Below are positions 51,618 to 62,166 of a stretch of 64,000 bases of DNA, one piece after another; the first letter of the stretch is position 1, and each line of letters begins with the position of its first letter. The stretch lies in contig JAACJG010000006.1 of NCBI GenBank assembly GCA_009917695.1, positions 279,665 to 343,664 of the forward strand. The letters run 5' to 3'. The DNA is from Candidatus Rifleibacterium amylolyticum. Its GTDB lineage: Bacteria; Muiribacteriota; Ozemobacteria; Ozemobacterales; Ozemobacteraceae. A program made the position numbers and the translations under genes. The notes beneath the pieces were generated by a model, which saw only the letters and a list, made by a program, of their open reading frames with translations, was not told the origin of the DNA and did no database searches.

Positions 51618-52211
51618 TTACCAGTAACCCAAATTTGGATTTTTTTCCTCGGAAGAGATTTTCATTTTTTCAGTTTCAAAAGTCGCCAACACACTTTTTG
51701 GAACTTCATCCCTGTTTCCTTGTCTTAAGGATCTTGTAACCCCATTAGCCTCAAGAATGTAGTTCTGTGTCTGAAGGAGGAACCTTTTAGACCCATGAGG
51801 CGAATTGACAATTACCGTTAAGAAAAGAATGGAACGCTTTTGACTTCGAATTTCTTCGGGGACATCGAATTCCGTTAGATCTGCTGAAATCCATCCGAAT
51901 TCAGTGGGTCTGTGATCCTCCCAGTAGTGAAAAAAATTGCCCGCCCCACTGGAACGATCCCTTGCTGAAAGTATTTGCCAGCGCTTATCAGGTAGGAGCT
52001 TTCCAGCCACTGTGGAAATTAAAAAAGCTACCCCCCGCCGTTTTAACCAGGGGATTCTTATTGGCCTGCCCTCGGCATTAATTACCTTTAAAACGATCCT
52101 ATCCCCTTCCAGCTTCACTTGAAAGGAAAGATTTTGAGCTGAAAGAATGCCAGTTGATAACGTCACGATGATGAGGCCGAGAATTACTCTGAACTTCACT
52201 TGCTTTCCCAT
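51618..52211 (-). CDS. Secreted protein of unknown function
   Basis: The 197-residue product has a signal peptide (ILGLIIVTLSTGILSAQ). A beta-rich body follows: FQVKLEGDRIVLKVINAEG, GVAFLISTVAGKLLPDKRW and RSILFLTVIVNS. It ends in a polar tail. The ATG at 52211 has GGAGAAG upstream and lies inside the end of the giant gene (16-base overlap). It is probably a partner of that protein. Confidence 0.7.
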   Translation of the reverse strand: MGKQVKFRVILGLIIVTLSTGILSAQNLSFQVKLEGDRIVLKVINAEGRPIRIPWLKRRGVAFLISTVAGKLLPDKRWQILSARDRSSGAGNFFHYWEDHRPTEFGWISADLTEFDVPEEIRSQKRSILFLTVIVNSPHGSKRFLLQTQNYILEANGVTRSLRQGNRDEVPKSVLATFETEKMKISSEEKNPNLGYW

Positions 52212-55200
52212 GGATAGTCTTCTCCAGAGCCAAAGATTAATTTGTTTTTCCAGCTTGGGAATCCAAACTGGAATTGGGGATAAACCGTTTGAATGTGATC
52301 GAGCGGAATTCCTGAGACTTGGTCTTCCATAATTGGCGTTTTTGGGGAAAGGGATGCAAGGACTTTCTCCCAGGTTCCATCAGCCTTCCTAAATGCATTT
52401 ATTCCCCACCCCCACTCATAGACGAAGACGGGAACCAAATCCCCTCCCTCAATCTCTGGCTTAACCAAAATGAAAGTGATAAAACTATTCTTGGCGTTGT
52501 ATTTTACGGCGTCCACTATATGGCCAGTTGGTCCGCAAACTGGTTCGTTTGGAATGTCCTGGTCAAGATTGATCTTAAGCACTGATTTACCAGGAGACAG
52601 AGTGACTTTCAATGGGAAATTTGGGTCCTTATAGGGATAACCGTTGTCCAGCCAAAATTCTGGGATGTCAACGGATTGAAGCATACCACCGGATAATTCC
52701 CTTGTAGTGAAGGACCTCATGAACTGAGCACACAAGAATGTAAAAGTGACTTCGGTTTCATTTTTTGCTGATAGGAAACCTTGGTGGCCCACAAAAGGAC
52801 CATCAAAGCTACCCTGATAGCCAACTTTCCAAAATCTCCCCTCGGCGTCATAAGCATCCCATAAATTTGGTTCGGCTTGGGAGTGATGATAGGCTAGCCA
52901 AGTCGGGCCTGAAAAGGGCACTTGGAAGCCAACAGGATCGAAACCTGTCTCGGGGGGGAATGAAAGAACAACCGTTTTACTTCTTTTTGCTGAATCATAT
53001 GAATACAAGAGGAGTTCGACCGGCCTCCCATCTTCGACAGTTGCTGGGACTACTTCACCATTGCCCTGGGTAAGCGAAACATGCAACCCATACAACGCAG
53101 GGTCTTCAATCTTCCAAGAATATTTTGGTAACGGGAATTCATGAGCCTGGAAGCCCAGCATTTTTGGCTCGAGAATTACACGTTGCCCTTGATACAGTTT
53201 GGCCTCATCCAGGGCAACTCCATTAGCAAAGAGCTTCAGGTTTCCAGAAACATTTAGCTCAGGGCCATTAACATCAAGTTTCTGTTTTGCTCCAAAGATT
53301 TCACCCTCTACTGGTTCAATTACAAAGGTTGGCGTGGCACTTATTTGAAAATCGGAAATTGTGGTTCTTGAGAACGATATGTTGGGTGTCTTGCCAGAAA
53401 GCTCCTGGCCATTAGCGAACCAATCAACACTGTTAGGTTCCAAAGTTACTTTGAACTCCTTATTAAACAGGAAAATATCGGATTGACTTTCCGGCGAACT
53501 CCCAGCCTCGCCAAATTTGAGACTCAAATCAGTAGGCTCACCAAGAAGAAGCTTGGTCTTACCAGGGAAAATCTCTGTTGAGATACAATCTGAAAGTTTT
53601 TTTGGAGTAATTTCTCTTTCTGTTTTGGAAAGGGAAAAGTAGGAATCATCGTCAAGCTTAAGGAGAGGTTTCCATTCGACTTTTTTTGTTTCCATATTTT
53701 CGAAAAAAACGGGTTGCCAATCAATTCCCCCTGGAACTTCTTGCCTTGGAGGTGTTACAGATTTCTTATGTGAAAATTCAACCCAGAAAATCCCTTTCTG
53801 GTTCTCGAAAAGAGGTTTGACTATCTCCATCGCCGGTTCAATTGGCTGCGGGATCTGTTGGTCGATCACAGTATCGGGGTGGTCCTGGATCTTTACGGTA
53901 ACTGAGCCGACTGAAAAGACTCTTTGGCATCCGACAATTGCATGCTTCGGCTCAAACGCGAAGGAGTATTCTGCTTTGGCTTCCAGGGCGCCGAGGAGGG
54001 AGGTTGTAGGATCAGGCGCATAGATTCCTTCCTCTCGGGTCTTTTGCTTGACGGAAAAAATAATCCCCGCCTTCAACCCGAATGCGCCTGGCTTTTTGAA
54101 GATGCATTGTTTCGAGCCCGGCGCAGAGAGGCCCGGAAAATCAACCGTTTCGGGTGGGTCCGCAGCATGTTCGATTTTGAGGGAAGAAACCGTCACCGTG
54201 GCCTCATCGACCTTGAGGACAGACCCGGAAACCACAGATTTCCCATTGGTGGTTGCTTCGACGGACACATTTACCGGAATCGGCTGGCCCTCCCAAAGGT
54301 AGACCTGCCTCGGGGGAAGGATCCTGACTTCCCATGGGAAGATTTTGACGGTTCGAACTTCCACGCATTTCAAGCCAGGATGCTCGGCCTTGATTACGTG
54401 AGAACCCGGAGCTACCAGTTCCGCCGGCACGACCACCTTGGGACCTTTGCCAACCTCCTGACCGTGGAAATACCAAATCACCGTTTCCGGATCAGGAACA
54501 CCATTTGCAGTTAGAAGGAGGATTGGATATGAGGCCGGGAGAACATCACCCTTTCCAGGCTCGGCAATCAGCCTTCCCAGGTCTGGGAGCGTTTTTGCCA
54601 TCGCGTCATAGCTGGAGTATTCAGCAATTGGCGCAACTTTGTTTTCCTGAACTCGGATTTTCCCGTAGGCAGTTATGGGCTCGATGCTCTTATTTTTGGC
54701 TAAGTAGGCAAACGGGTTCCCCGTGCCGATCGTCTGGCCATCCTTATCCCATAGAACTGATTCTATTTCCGCCGTGAAATTCCCATCCTGAACTGTGATT
54801 CGGGTCGATAAATCCTCTGGCGGAGGCTCCCCTGGTGGAAGAGTTTCTGTAAGCGATTCTAGTTTGAAAGTCAGTTCGCGTTCCTGACCAATCCAAATAG
54901 AGAACGTCGCCGGATCCACGGAGACTTTCACCATTTTCAAGAAGTCTTCAGCCTTGCCTGTGACTTCTTTGCTCACCAACGGGATTTCATCTCTATCGAA
55001 GGTAAGAAATCCATCCAACTGGATCGAATAGGCTCCAATGGGCAGGAGTGGCTGGAAGAGCGGCTCTAAGCCTTCTTGATTGGTGGGGCCTTGCCAGGAA
55101 AGTCGTATCTGAGCACTCGGCCCTATGGTGCTCAAACTGAAAGGAACGGCCGGGTTGAGATTGATTGCGGGTTGAATGCCAGCACCAACAGACCATACAT

Positions 55201-58200
55201 ATTTATCCTGCCCCAAATAAAACGTCATCTTCTTTAGCTCAAACGTTCTGTGGGCGTTCCCAAGCCCTTTTTCAGGGAAAAACCCTTCTGTTATTTCCAC
55301 ATTCGAAGGTTTTAGCACAGCCCAGACATCGGCTCTGACGGCAGGGAAAGTAAATATGGGCTCTTCGAATTCATCTTCGAACCCTTTATGACGGCGCCGG
55401 AAATATTCTTCACCATCGATCAGGCGAACCGTGACCGTTGCCAATATTGTCGCTGCACCTGCGTCGACAAAATCAACTCTGGCTGTGGGATTGTCTTCGT
55501 CATGGTTGACGGCTGCGCAACCATTCGGGGCTGTGGCAGAAAACCATTCAATCGGGTCTACTATGGCCTTAAGCCCGTCATCGCTCCATTCGACCGGTTT
55601 GCCAGGGTTTTCGACCTTTTTGCCGTTGAGAGTAATGTTAAGAGAGAACTCCTGCGATTTCTGTGTGCTGAGATCAAACACTTTTCGGGCCGGGGTAAGG
55701 TTGATTTCAACCGGGTTCACGATAAAATCAACCTGGTCTTTGAGAAGCATATCTTCATCTGTTACCGGGTTCTTGATCGTGAGTTCAGCCTGCAAAGACC
55801 ACTTCCCGGTGCGGTTGAGGTCTATGAAAAATGGAGCTTCGTCTAAACCATGGTGGTATTCTTTGCCATTCAAGCGCCATTTGATCTTTTCCCAGATTTC
55901 TGTTTCTTTGTCGAAGCTTGTTTTAACTTTCAGAGAGACATTAACCGGATAAGCCAGCTCGTTAATCGGCGAGAATATTCGCAAACCAGGTAAAAAATCG
56001 ACAGGCGCCTTGTTTTCTGCCGAAATTATAAAGCTGTCAGCTGTATCTGATTCCTGCATTTTCATTACAGCGGTACAGTTCATCGTATAACTGCCCGGGC
56101 CGAAGTCTGGATTGAAAACATGTGAGTAATCCTGCCCCGATGCAGCTTTATTTTTCCAGTCACCATCAAAGTCAAGCGGTGCTTCAAACCAGGCAATGCC
56201 TCCAACGGCGGCAACCTTGTAACCGTCAAGCAAATCAAGCGTATTAGCTGTCGCAGAAAGGATTCCGCTGCCCATTTCCGGTGAAGGTTCAACTACAGCG
56301 GAAAATGTAGTTACTGCGCCTTCATAGGTCGTTACCGGGCCAGCCGGAACTAAATTCAAGCTTAAAAGATCGTCATCCCAGCTGAATATTGGCACAGAAG
56401 GCAAATCGGAGATAATCACTTTATCTGTGAAGTAGCCGGCAGCCTGGAAATGACCACCCAGACACAGGGGGAGTTCATTTACATTTTCCTCGGCTTCTGG
56501 CGTCTGAAAAGTAAAGGGTGAAACCTCTTCAAGCCACTCTTTTTTGCTGCCATGGCTCAGCATAGGCAGCACTTTGTTGATCATAATAGGTGCGGATGCT
56601 GGCCAGATAGACGATTGGCAGATCAATATCGGGTTTGCAAGCTCACAATCCCCAGGGTTGGCAATGAGTCGTTTCTGGTCTTTAATGCTGAACTCAAAAG
56701 ACTTTAGTTCGATATGACGGCTGGTCAGGCATATAATGCCCGGTGGATACTTGCTGAATTCTGCTTTGGCTGTAATGGGATAATTGGCGAACAAGGCAGA
56801 GACAGAAGGTTTTAAGGCTGAAGTGTATGTTTCACCGGCTTCCTGCCATATCAGCTCAATATTCAGCACCAGCTCTGCATACCCTGGTGTATTGGAAATA
56901 AGCCGTGTAGATGTGGCGCTCGGATTTTCGATTTTCGGCGAGCCCTCAGAGGCGTGAATATGCCAGCTCAGTTTATCTACCGTCAATACCCCCGCGTTAC
57001 TGCTTCCCTCTGTTTTGTCGAAGCTGACGGTGTATTGCTCACCTTCGACAAGAGCAACATCGCTGACATTGCTTATCACGGTATTTTCGATAGCGAATGA
57101 GCATGAAGCCACATGTTGGAGGTGCGGATCGGGAGAGTAAATATCTAGCTTCCTGAATTTCACCTGGCTGACGTATTTGATGCCAACAACATCATATTGG
57201 TATACAACCTCTTCGCCGGCGCTGTTAGTAGATTTCTTTTCAACCGTGATGGTGCATTCGGCAACGGCACCACCATTCATTGTGATAACCGGTTCCGTGG
57301 TCGAATGCCCACCGGAGCTGACCAGCCACTTTTCAGAAATTACATCTCCGGACCCAGAATAGGTATATGAAAAGTTCAACAAGTTTCCTGCAAAAGCATA
57401 GTGAGTCTGCGGAGAAAAGCTTAATTTATCAATATCATCACGACCTGCAGTTATCTTTCTGGCGATAAATGCCAGGTTCTGACTGGTAATGGTCTGGCCA
57501 GTTGCTGTTGTGAACCTGTATTCGGTGAACCTGGTGCCAGCTGCATTCTGATAAACCACCACAGTTAGCTGTCCAAAGGCTTTTGCGCCAGGTAGAATCT
57601 TTTCAAGCGGTAAATCTAACTCTGATATTATTACCGCGTCAGCAGTTAATGGCAGGGTTGAAGTGTCATGCACGCCAACGGTAAAAAGCCACTCTTGTTT
57701 TGTTGTCTCGCCAGACTGGTTCCTGATAGTTATCTCAGCGGTATGGGTGCCAATCGACAGGAGACTTTCTGGCATGGCGGGAGTTCGATAAGAGAGTTCG
57801 AATGCATTTTCGCTCTGCTTTATCAGAATGTTTTTGGTGTTAACCGTCTGGCCATTTATGGCCAGTGTGATTTCTGTTAACAGGCTTTGAGAGAAAACCT
57901 CGATGCTGAAATCTGGAAACAGGCTACCGGCTTCGCCTTTCGGGCGACGGTCGATAATTGCAAGAGCAGTATCTGCAACGAAATGCGTGGGGACAAGTAG
58001 CTTTTGGCCATCGAACATGATTTCGTGCTGTTCGACCTTTTTGCGACAGGTTTCGTTTTGAGAGAAAGCAACCTGCCGGGCTGTAGACATTCGGTCGAGA
58101 AGAATCGTTTCAAAAGCCTCGGCTTCGTTGCTGCTGAGACTGGTTTCACCGTGCAAAGCGCGGAATTTGAGTAGTTTAGCTGCGGCAAGAGCAGTTGGGA

Positions 58201-58381
58201 GCTGGCGTTCTGGAATCTGATTTGCAACGCCGGTAAAATCAGTGGTTTTGCCGGATATCAGCTCAACAACGGATTCAGGGAGGCTGTTTGTGTCGGCTGT
58301 TGCGGCTAGACCTATAAAATAGCAAAACACCAGCAGAATGGTCAGAAAAGCAGCATGGACTCTCAAGTTTGGTAACATCAT
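52196..58381 (-). CDS. Giant secreted protein with Ig/PKD-like repeats
   Basis: The 2061-residue product has a signal peptide (HAAFLTILLVFCYFIGLAAT) and no recognised catalytic motif. The body is strongly beta-rich with repeated segments of Ig/PKD style: VLWDKDGQTIGTG, VIWYFHGQEVGKG, VDWFANGQELSGK, IKWRLNGKEYHHG. These share W-x(3-4)-G-x-x-x-G spacing about 100-200 residues apart. There are many Pro/Gly turns and few Cys. It resembles large surface or adhesion proteins. Synteny with the lipoprotein peptidase and small secreted genes suggests an extracellular module. Confidence 0.85.
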   Translation of the reverse strand: MMLPNLRVHAAFLTILLVFCYFIGLAATADTNSLPESVVELISGKTTDFTGVANQIPERQLPTALAAAKLLKFRALHGETSLSSNEAEAFETILLDRMSTARQVAFSQNETCRKKVEQHEIMFDGQKLLVPTHFVADTALAIIDRRPKGEAGSLFPDFSIEVFSQSLLTEITLAINGQTVNTKNILIKQSENAFELSYRTPAMPESLLSIGTHTAEITIRNQSGETTKQEWLFTVGVHDTSTLPLTADAVIISELDLPLEKILPGAKAFGQLTVVVYQNAAGTRFTEYRFTTATGQTITSQNLAFIARKITAGRDDIDKLSFSPQTHYAFAGNLLNFSYTYSGSGDVISEKWLVSSGGHSTTEPVITMNGGAVAECTITVEKKSTNSAGEEVVYQYDVVGIKYVSQVKFRKLDIYSPDPHLQHVASCSFAIENTVISNVSDVALVEGEQYTVSFDKTEGSSNAGVLTVDKLSWHIHASEGSPKIENPSATSTRLISNTPGYAELVLNIELIWQEAGETYTSALKPSVSALFANYPITAKAEFSKYPPGIICLTSRHIELKSFEFSIKDQKRLIANPGDCELANPILICQSSIWPASAPIMINKVLPMLSHGSKKEWLEEVSPFTFQTPEAEENVNELPLCLGGHFQAAGYFTDKVIISDLPSVPIFSWDDDLLSLNLVPAGPVTTYEGAVTTFSAVVEPSPEMGSGILSATANTLDLLDGYKVAAVGGIAWFEAPLDFDGDWKNKAASGQDYSHVFNPDFGPGSYTMNCTAVMKMQESDTADSFIISAENKAPVDFLPGLRIFSPINELAYPVNVSLKVKTSFDKETEIWEKIKWRLNGKEYHHGLDEAPFFIDLNRTGKWSLQAELTIKNPVTDEDMLLKDQVDFIVNPVEINLTPARKVFDLSTQKSQEFSLNITLNGKKVENPGKPVEWSDDGLKAIVDPIEWFSATAPNGCAAVNHDEDNPTARVDFVDAGAATILATVTVRLIDGEEYFRRRHKGFEDEFEEPIFTFPAVRADVWAVLKPSNVEITEGFFPEKGLGNAHRTFELKKMTFYLGQDKYVWSVGAGIQPAINLNPAVPFSLSTIGPSAQIRLSWQGPTNQEGLEPLFQPLLPIGAYSIQLDGFLTFDRDEIPLVSKEVTGKAEDFLKMVKVSVDPATFSIWIGQERELTFKLESLTETLPPGEPPPEDLSTRITVQDGNFTAEIESVLWDKDGQTIGTGNPFAYLAKNKSIEPITAYGKIRVQENKVAPIAEYSSYDAMAKTLPDLGRLIAEPGKGDVLPASYPILLLTANGVPDPETVIWYFHGQEVGKGPKVVVPAELVAPGSHVIKAEHPGLKCVEVRTVKIFPWEVRILPPRQVYLWEGQPIPVNVSVEATTNGKSVVSGSVLKVDEATVTVSSLKIEHAADPPETVDFPGLSAPGSKQCIFKKPGAFGLKAGIIFSVKQKTREEGIYAPDPTTSLLGALEAKAEYSFAFEPKHAIVGCQRVFSVGSVTVKIQDHPDTVIDQQIPQPIEPAMEIVKPLFENQKGIFWVEFSHKKSVTPPRQEVPGGIDWQPVFFENMETKKVEWKPLLKLDDDSYFSLSKTEREITPKKLSDCISTEIFPGKTKLLLGEPTDLSLKFGEAGSSPESQSDIFLFNKEFKVTLEPNSVDWFANGQELSGKTPNISFSRTTISDFQISATPTFVIEPVEGEIFGAKQKLDVNGPELNVSGNLKLFANGVALDEAKLYQGQRVILEPKMLGFQAHEFPLPKYSWKIEDPALYGLHVSLTQGNGEVVPATVEDGRPVELLLYSYDSAKRSKTVVLSFPPETGFDPVGFQVPFSGPTWLAYHHSQAEPNLWDAYDAEGRFWKVGYQGSFDGPFVGHQGFLSAKNETEVTFTFLCAQFMRSFTTRELSGGMLQSVDIPEFWLDNGYPYKDPNFPLKVTLSPGKSVLKINLDQDIPNEPVCGPTGHIVDAVKYNAKNSFITFILVKPEIEGGDLVPVFVYEWGWGINAFRKADGTWEKVLASLSPKTPIMEDQVSGIPLDHIQTVYPQFQFGFPSWKNKLIFGSGEDYPWESK

Positions 58382-58597
58382 TCTCAGTTCCTCTTGTTTT
58401 TATTACCAGATCATCATAACACTGCCGGTTATTTATAACAAATTTGTTTTCTGAGCTTTTTTTGGGAGCCCCCTTTAGGGGGCGGCGGGCAGGAAGCGCC
58501 GGGGAGTTACCGGTTGCCTGGATCGAGGAAGAATAAAGCCTGCGTTCAATGCCCACGGGTCATGGCGGGAACTGACCAGGCAAAGTCTGGTCAGCTT

Positions 58598-58660
58598 GGA
58601 TGACATTAAATGACATGGAGTCGCGTGAGCCGTGGCATTGCCGCGACCTGCGAAAGCCTG
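58598..58660 (+). repeat. Repeat copy A (GGATGACA-type)
   Basis: The 63-base segment is about 70 percent identical, with small gaps, to 62167-62229: both begin GGATGACA-N-TA-N-ATGACA and share GGCATTG and ACCTGCG...AAAGCC. It lies in a 280-base interval between two genes. The same interval also holds hairpins CCCCC/GGGGG, CTGACCAG/CTGGTCAG (58571-58593) and GTCGCG/CGCGAC. Confidence 0.6.
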
Positions 58661-58661
58661 A

Positions 58662-59384
58662 TCAGAAATCGGTGACTTTAATTTGGTCAATTAGATTTGA
58701 GCAGTATTTTATAAAAACTGAGCAACCATCAGGTTTAAAATGTTTGCCATTTTGAGCATTTGCCTCATTGATTGAGGCTTCAATTTTGTTGATTGCCTGA
58801 TTAACTCCTTTTTCCTTGTGTTTTTCAATAGCATCTTTTGCGCCCCGTAATTTTACAAGCAAACTATTCGTTAAACCAGAGTTGACAATCAAACCACTTT
58901 TTTCCATGGAAGTTAAAATCCCAAAAACGTTATCAAACAGGGCAATTAAATCTTGATAGGTTTTGACTTTGATTTGTGGGTTAAAGCCATAATATGCCAA
59001 CCCGCCACGGTACCAGGCCAGAGCTTCTTCCTTGTGTAGAGGGCTGTGATACATGTCAATATTGGCAATCAATGTAAATGCGATATCAAAAAATTCTTCC
59101 CGGGTTACGATGCCTCTATAACTACTTCTTTTAAAACAATTAAAGGCGTTTTTCTTTGCCCTGTTTTGAAAAGCATATCGTGGATTTTGCAAAAGGAGTA
59201 TTTCTTTCGTCATCTGAGGATTTGCAACAGCAAAGTCATCAACCATTTGTATTGACTTTTTTTCATCCGCATAAGCCAATCCATAAATCAAATCTTCTGT
59301 CGTTTGAAAGCGAGCAAGCGCGGAATTTGAACAAAGAACAACTGCCAATAATGGAATTAATACATAAAACCGGATTTTACTCAT
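58662..59384 (-). CDS. Secreted protein with FIMAH-like C-terminus
   Basis: The 240-residue product has a signal peptide (YVLIPLLAVVLCSNSALA). The middle is helical. The C-terminal helical pair LVKLRGAKDAIEKHKEKGVN, QAINKIEASINEANAQNGK and CSVFIKYCSNLIDQI resembles the FIMAH domain found at the ends of secreted proteins. The gene follows the metallopeptidase gene with one base between, so they are coupled. Confidence 0.7.
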   Translation of the reverse strand: MSKIRFYVLIPLLAVVLCSNSALARFQTTEDLIYGLAYADEKKSIQMVDDFAVANPQMTKEILLLQNPRYAFQNRAKKNAFNCFKRSSYRGIVTREEFFDIAFTLIANIDMYHSPLHKEEALAWYRGGLAYYGFNPQIKVKTYQDLIALFDNVFGILTSMEKSGLIVNSGLTNSLLVKLRGAKDAIEKHKEKGVNQAINKIEASINEANAQNGKHFKPDGCSVFIKYCSNLIDQIKVTDF

Positions 59385-59385
59385 G

Positions 59386-61950
59386 TTATTCCTCTACAAT
59401 GAAAAACGAATCTGGATTCTTTTTTTTGTCATAGTCGTAAATAATCTTTATCTGGCTTGGTAGAATGTTTTCGCCTGCAGCAAAATCATTCATGACGTTT
59501 GGTGGGGAAGTAAGAACATGATCGTCACCAGTTTGAAGAAGAATATGGCCAAGCTCATGGGCCAAGAGCCTCCTGTCCGTATCCGGGATATCGCCCGGTA
59601 ATTCGGAAATATTGGTGATGACAATACCTGATTCGGTTTTATCGTTGATTTTTTGGCCTGTTCCTCTGCTGTAATACCGAACAGAACTAATCGCTGCCCC
59701 ACTCAAATCTTTTATTTCAACTGGTTCTGGCTCTATTTCTGGCTTAAACGCAGAATAATGAGCTTTAGAAATAAACACATTAATCAATTTTTCGCCGATA
59801 ACGCGGCTTTTGAACAGCTCCTCAGATTGGCGGGGGACTACGTGCTCTTCGAAGCCAACCGAGTAAAAATTGTCTGCAATAACATCTCCGACAAGGGGGT
59901 TTAAAAAGCTTGGCGCTTGTGAAGGGGCTAATTGTGAAAACAGATACTCGCTGCTTTGCTCTTGCGGGAGCGATGGGAATTCTGTGTTTCCAACTGTTGA
60001 AAGCGGACTATATTCTTTGATTACTAAGAGATTTTCTTGACCCCAAATTGTTTTTGCCTTATCAACCCATAACGAAACGGCAGATAACGGAGAGATACCT
60101 TGAACATACTTCATATTGAGATAAACAGTCGGTTGTTTTTGTTGTATGGAAATTACCTTTGAAACGCCGTTTGGATAGGTTGCTTTGACTGAAATGTCGC
60201 CAGACAAAAATGAAACATAAGTGGCAACTTCACTGTTAATAATGGTTGAGGATGTGCCCACTGAGCCAGAGAAGACCGCAATCTTACCAACGTTCGAATT
60301 CATTTCGTTTAAAAGACCTGCTCTAATGCTCCCTGGGGACACGTCACCGTTTTCCAATGACCATGTTACATTTATCGGCCCAATTTCAGCGCCTGCCAAA
60401 TAGCCTATTGCCTTGAAAGAAAGTATCGCTTTCAGCGAACTAATTTTTAATGGGTCGGGAACGATAAGTCCAGTGTCTGTAAATTTAAGCCTGATTTCGT
60501 CGATTTGAGCTTCCTTGACTGTAATTGTTATTGAATCCGACACTGGGTCTCCAACCGCTGCTGCGCGAATTTGTGATCGAGCGCTTGATCTTATTGAAGC
60601 GGGTAACCCGCCAATAATTCCTTGCAAGATGATCGTGTGAGTTCCTGGTGAAAGATTTGATTTTGTGACAGATAACGTGTTAGCCGAAAAAACACCGTCA
60701 ATACTGCTGACCCATTCAATGTTTGTAATATTACCGGTTTGAGAACCTATGAAATTTATTGATTGGCCAAAGTCGAAAACGTCGTTATTGTGGGGATTTA
60801 ATATTGTCAGATCACCTTCAAGCACTGAAACCTTGGCCAGCCAGTTGAATACATTCATTGCAAAAACTTTGTTATCGGTGCCAGCCAGGTTAGATTTTGC
60901 AAAACCGTCGTTTGCAAAGCAGTTACTGTCGCAACTAAGAACAACACGACCAGCACCGTAATTTTTGGCAACAATCAAAGGGTAACCTTCTGGAGTAATA
61001 GGATAATCACGGGGACGGCTAGTGGTTGGGTGAGTTTTTATCCCTGCCTCAATTTGGAAATTTTTTGGGCGTATATGACTGGAGCCAAGCAATAGCACCT
61101 GATTAACGTTTTTAAATATGGCATGATCAGCGTTGGAAAAGGAAGAGTAGCCATAAAGCGGTGCCCTCTTAAAAATCGGCTGGGAAGGGTATGTTTGATA
61201 AAAATTTATGAAGTCAAAGACATAAGCATTCCAATCATAAGGAAGAAAATATGGAGAAACGTAACCATTTTCATAAACAGGTATGTAATCAATCACGTTA
61301 GGTGATAAGGTCGCACCGAACATTCCAGCGATGTCATTATATTTTGAGAGTTCAGAAAAAACCCAGTCACCTGAGAAAAAAAAGCCTTTGCCAGAGGCAA
61401 TAAAATTAAGAATTTTCGTTTTATCCTGCAATGAAAGGGGTCTGTCATTTGGGCTGACAAACGGAGTGCCAAGACTATCTATAATAGCCAGAACATCAAT
61501 GTCTGAAAGATCCTGCAGAGGTTGGTCGTTATTTTGAACAAGAACTTCGTAGCCTTCATTTTCAAGGGCCAGACGCAGGTCAGAAGTGAAGTTTATCCAT
61601 TGATTGTTCAGTCTTGTGAAAAACAGAATTGTTTTTCCATTAGGCGATGAACTAGCTCTGACAGAGGCTTTAATACTCTTGTTTGCTGCTGGAAACATCT
61701 GAGAAGTAAGCCAATAAGAATTTGTGGCAATACTACCGTCGCCGTCGATGTCTAGATCAGTTGCCAGCATCTTGTCGGCTTCTTCTTTTGTCAGGATGGT
61801 GCCTTCCCTCGTTGAGGGGGCAATATTTCCAGAACTGCCGCTGAACATTCCGTTGATGTTTTTATCACAGGCTGTGAAAACAATTATGACAAGCATTAAA
61901 GCAACTAACATAATTGCTTTTTTTGCAGATACAGGAAACGAAGTTTTCAT
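59386..61950 (-). CDS. Lipoprotein with Ig-like domains and C-terminal zinc metallopeptidase
   Basis: I start at the ATG at 61950, preceded by GAGGG; a longer frame exists but has no such site. The 854-residue product has a lipoprotein signal ending IVFTAC. Near residues 70-350 is a region resembling a GATase/ThuA-like fold (TILFFTRLNNQWINFTSDLR, GRVVLSCDSNCF). Ig-like strands follow (IEWVSSIDGVF, GTHTIILQG). At the C-terminus RRLLAHELGHILLQTGDDH has HExxH, then PPNVMNDFA with a Met-turn-like residue. It is probably a zinc peptidase. Substrate unknown. Confidence 0.8.
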   Translation of the reverse strand: MKTSFPVSAKKAIMLVALMLVIIVFTACDKNINGMFSGSSGNIAPSTREGTILTKEEADKMLATDLDIDGDGSIATNSYWLTSQMFPAANKSIKASVRASSSPNGKTILFFTRLNNQWINFTSDLRLALENEGYEVLVQNNDQPLQDLSDIDVLAIIDSLGTPFVSPNDRPLSLQDKTKILNFIASGKGFFFSGDWVFSELSKYNDIAGMFGATLSPNVIDYIPVYENGYVSPYFLPYDWNAYVFDFINFYQTYPSQPIFKRAPLYGYSSFSNADHAIFKNVNQVLLLGSSHIRPKNFQIEAGIKTHPTTSRPRDYPITPEGYPLIVAKNYGAGRVVLSCDSNCFANDGFAKSNLAGTDNKVFAMNVFNWLAKVSVLEGDLTILNPHNNDVFDFGQSINFIGSQTGNITNIEWVSSIDGVFSANTLSVTKSNLSPGTHTIILQGIIGGLPASIRSSARSQIRAAAVGDPVSDSITITVKEAQIDEIRLKFTDTGLIVPDPLKISSLKAILSFKAIGYLAGAEIGPINVTWSLENGDVSPGSIRAGLLNEMNSNVGKIAVFSGSVGTSSTIINSEVATYVSFLSGDISVKATYPNGVSKVISIQQKQPTVYLNMKYVQGISPLSAVSLWVDKAKTIWGQENLLVIKEYSPLSTVGNTEFPSLPQEQSSEYLFSQLAPSQAPSFLNPLVGDVIADNFYSVGFEEHVVPRQSEELFKSRVIGEKLINVFISKAHYSAFKPEIEPEPVEIKDLSGAAISSVRYYSRGTGQKINDKTESGIVITNISELPGDIPDTDRRLLAHELGHILLQTGDDHVLTSPPNVMNDFAAGENILPSQIKIIYDYDKKKNPDSFFIVEE

Positions 61951-62166
61951 CTCTTTCCCTCTCACATGTTTAACTTTCAATGAGGATTGTAGGCAATAGA
62001 ACCTAAGAAAGTCAACCTGTAAAATGCCTTTCAGTTCTGTAGCGGCGGGAGGGATTACGCCATTTGGTCAGAACCAACTTGTTTAGGAACGTTTTCGGCA
62101 TGCGACCCAATGTCCGGACTGCGCGGCGACTGGCGATCGGTGGCGTTGGTGGTTGGGTGAACTGGA

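Noticed and set aside
58275..58690. Small minus-strand frames between the giant gene and the FIMAH-like gene
   Set aside because: They cross hairpins and the repeat copy and overlap real gene ends; composition is not protein-like.
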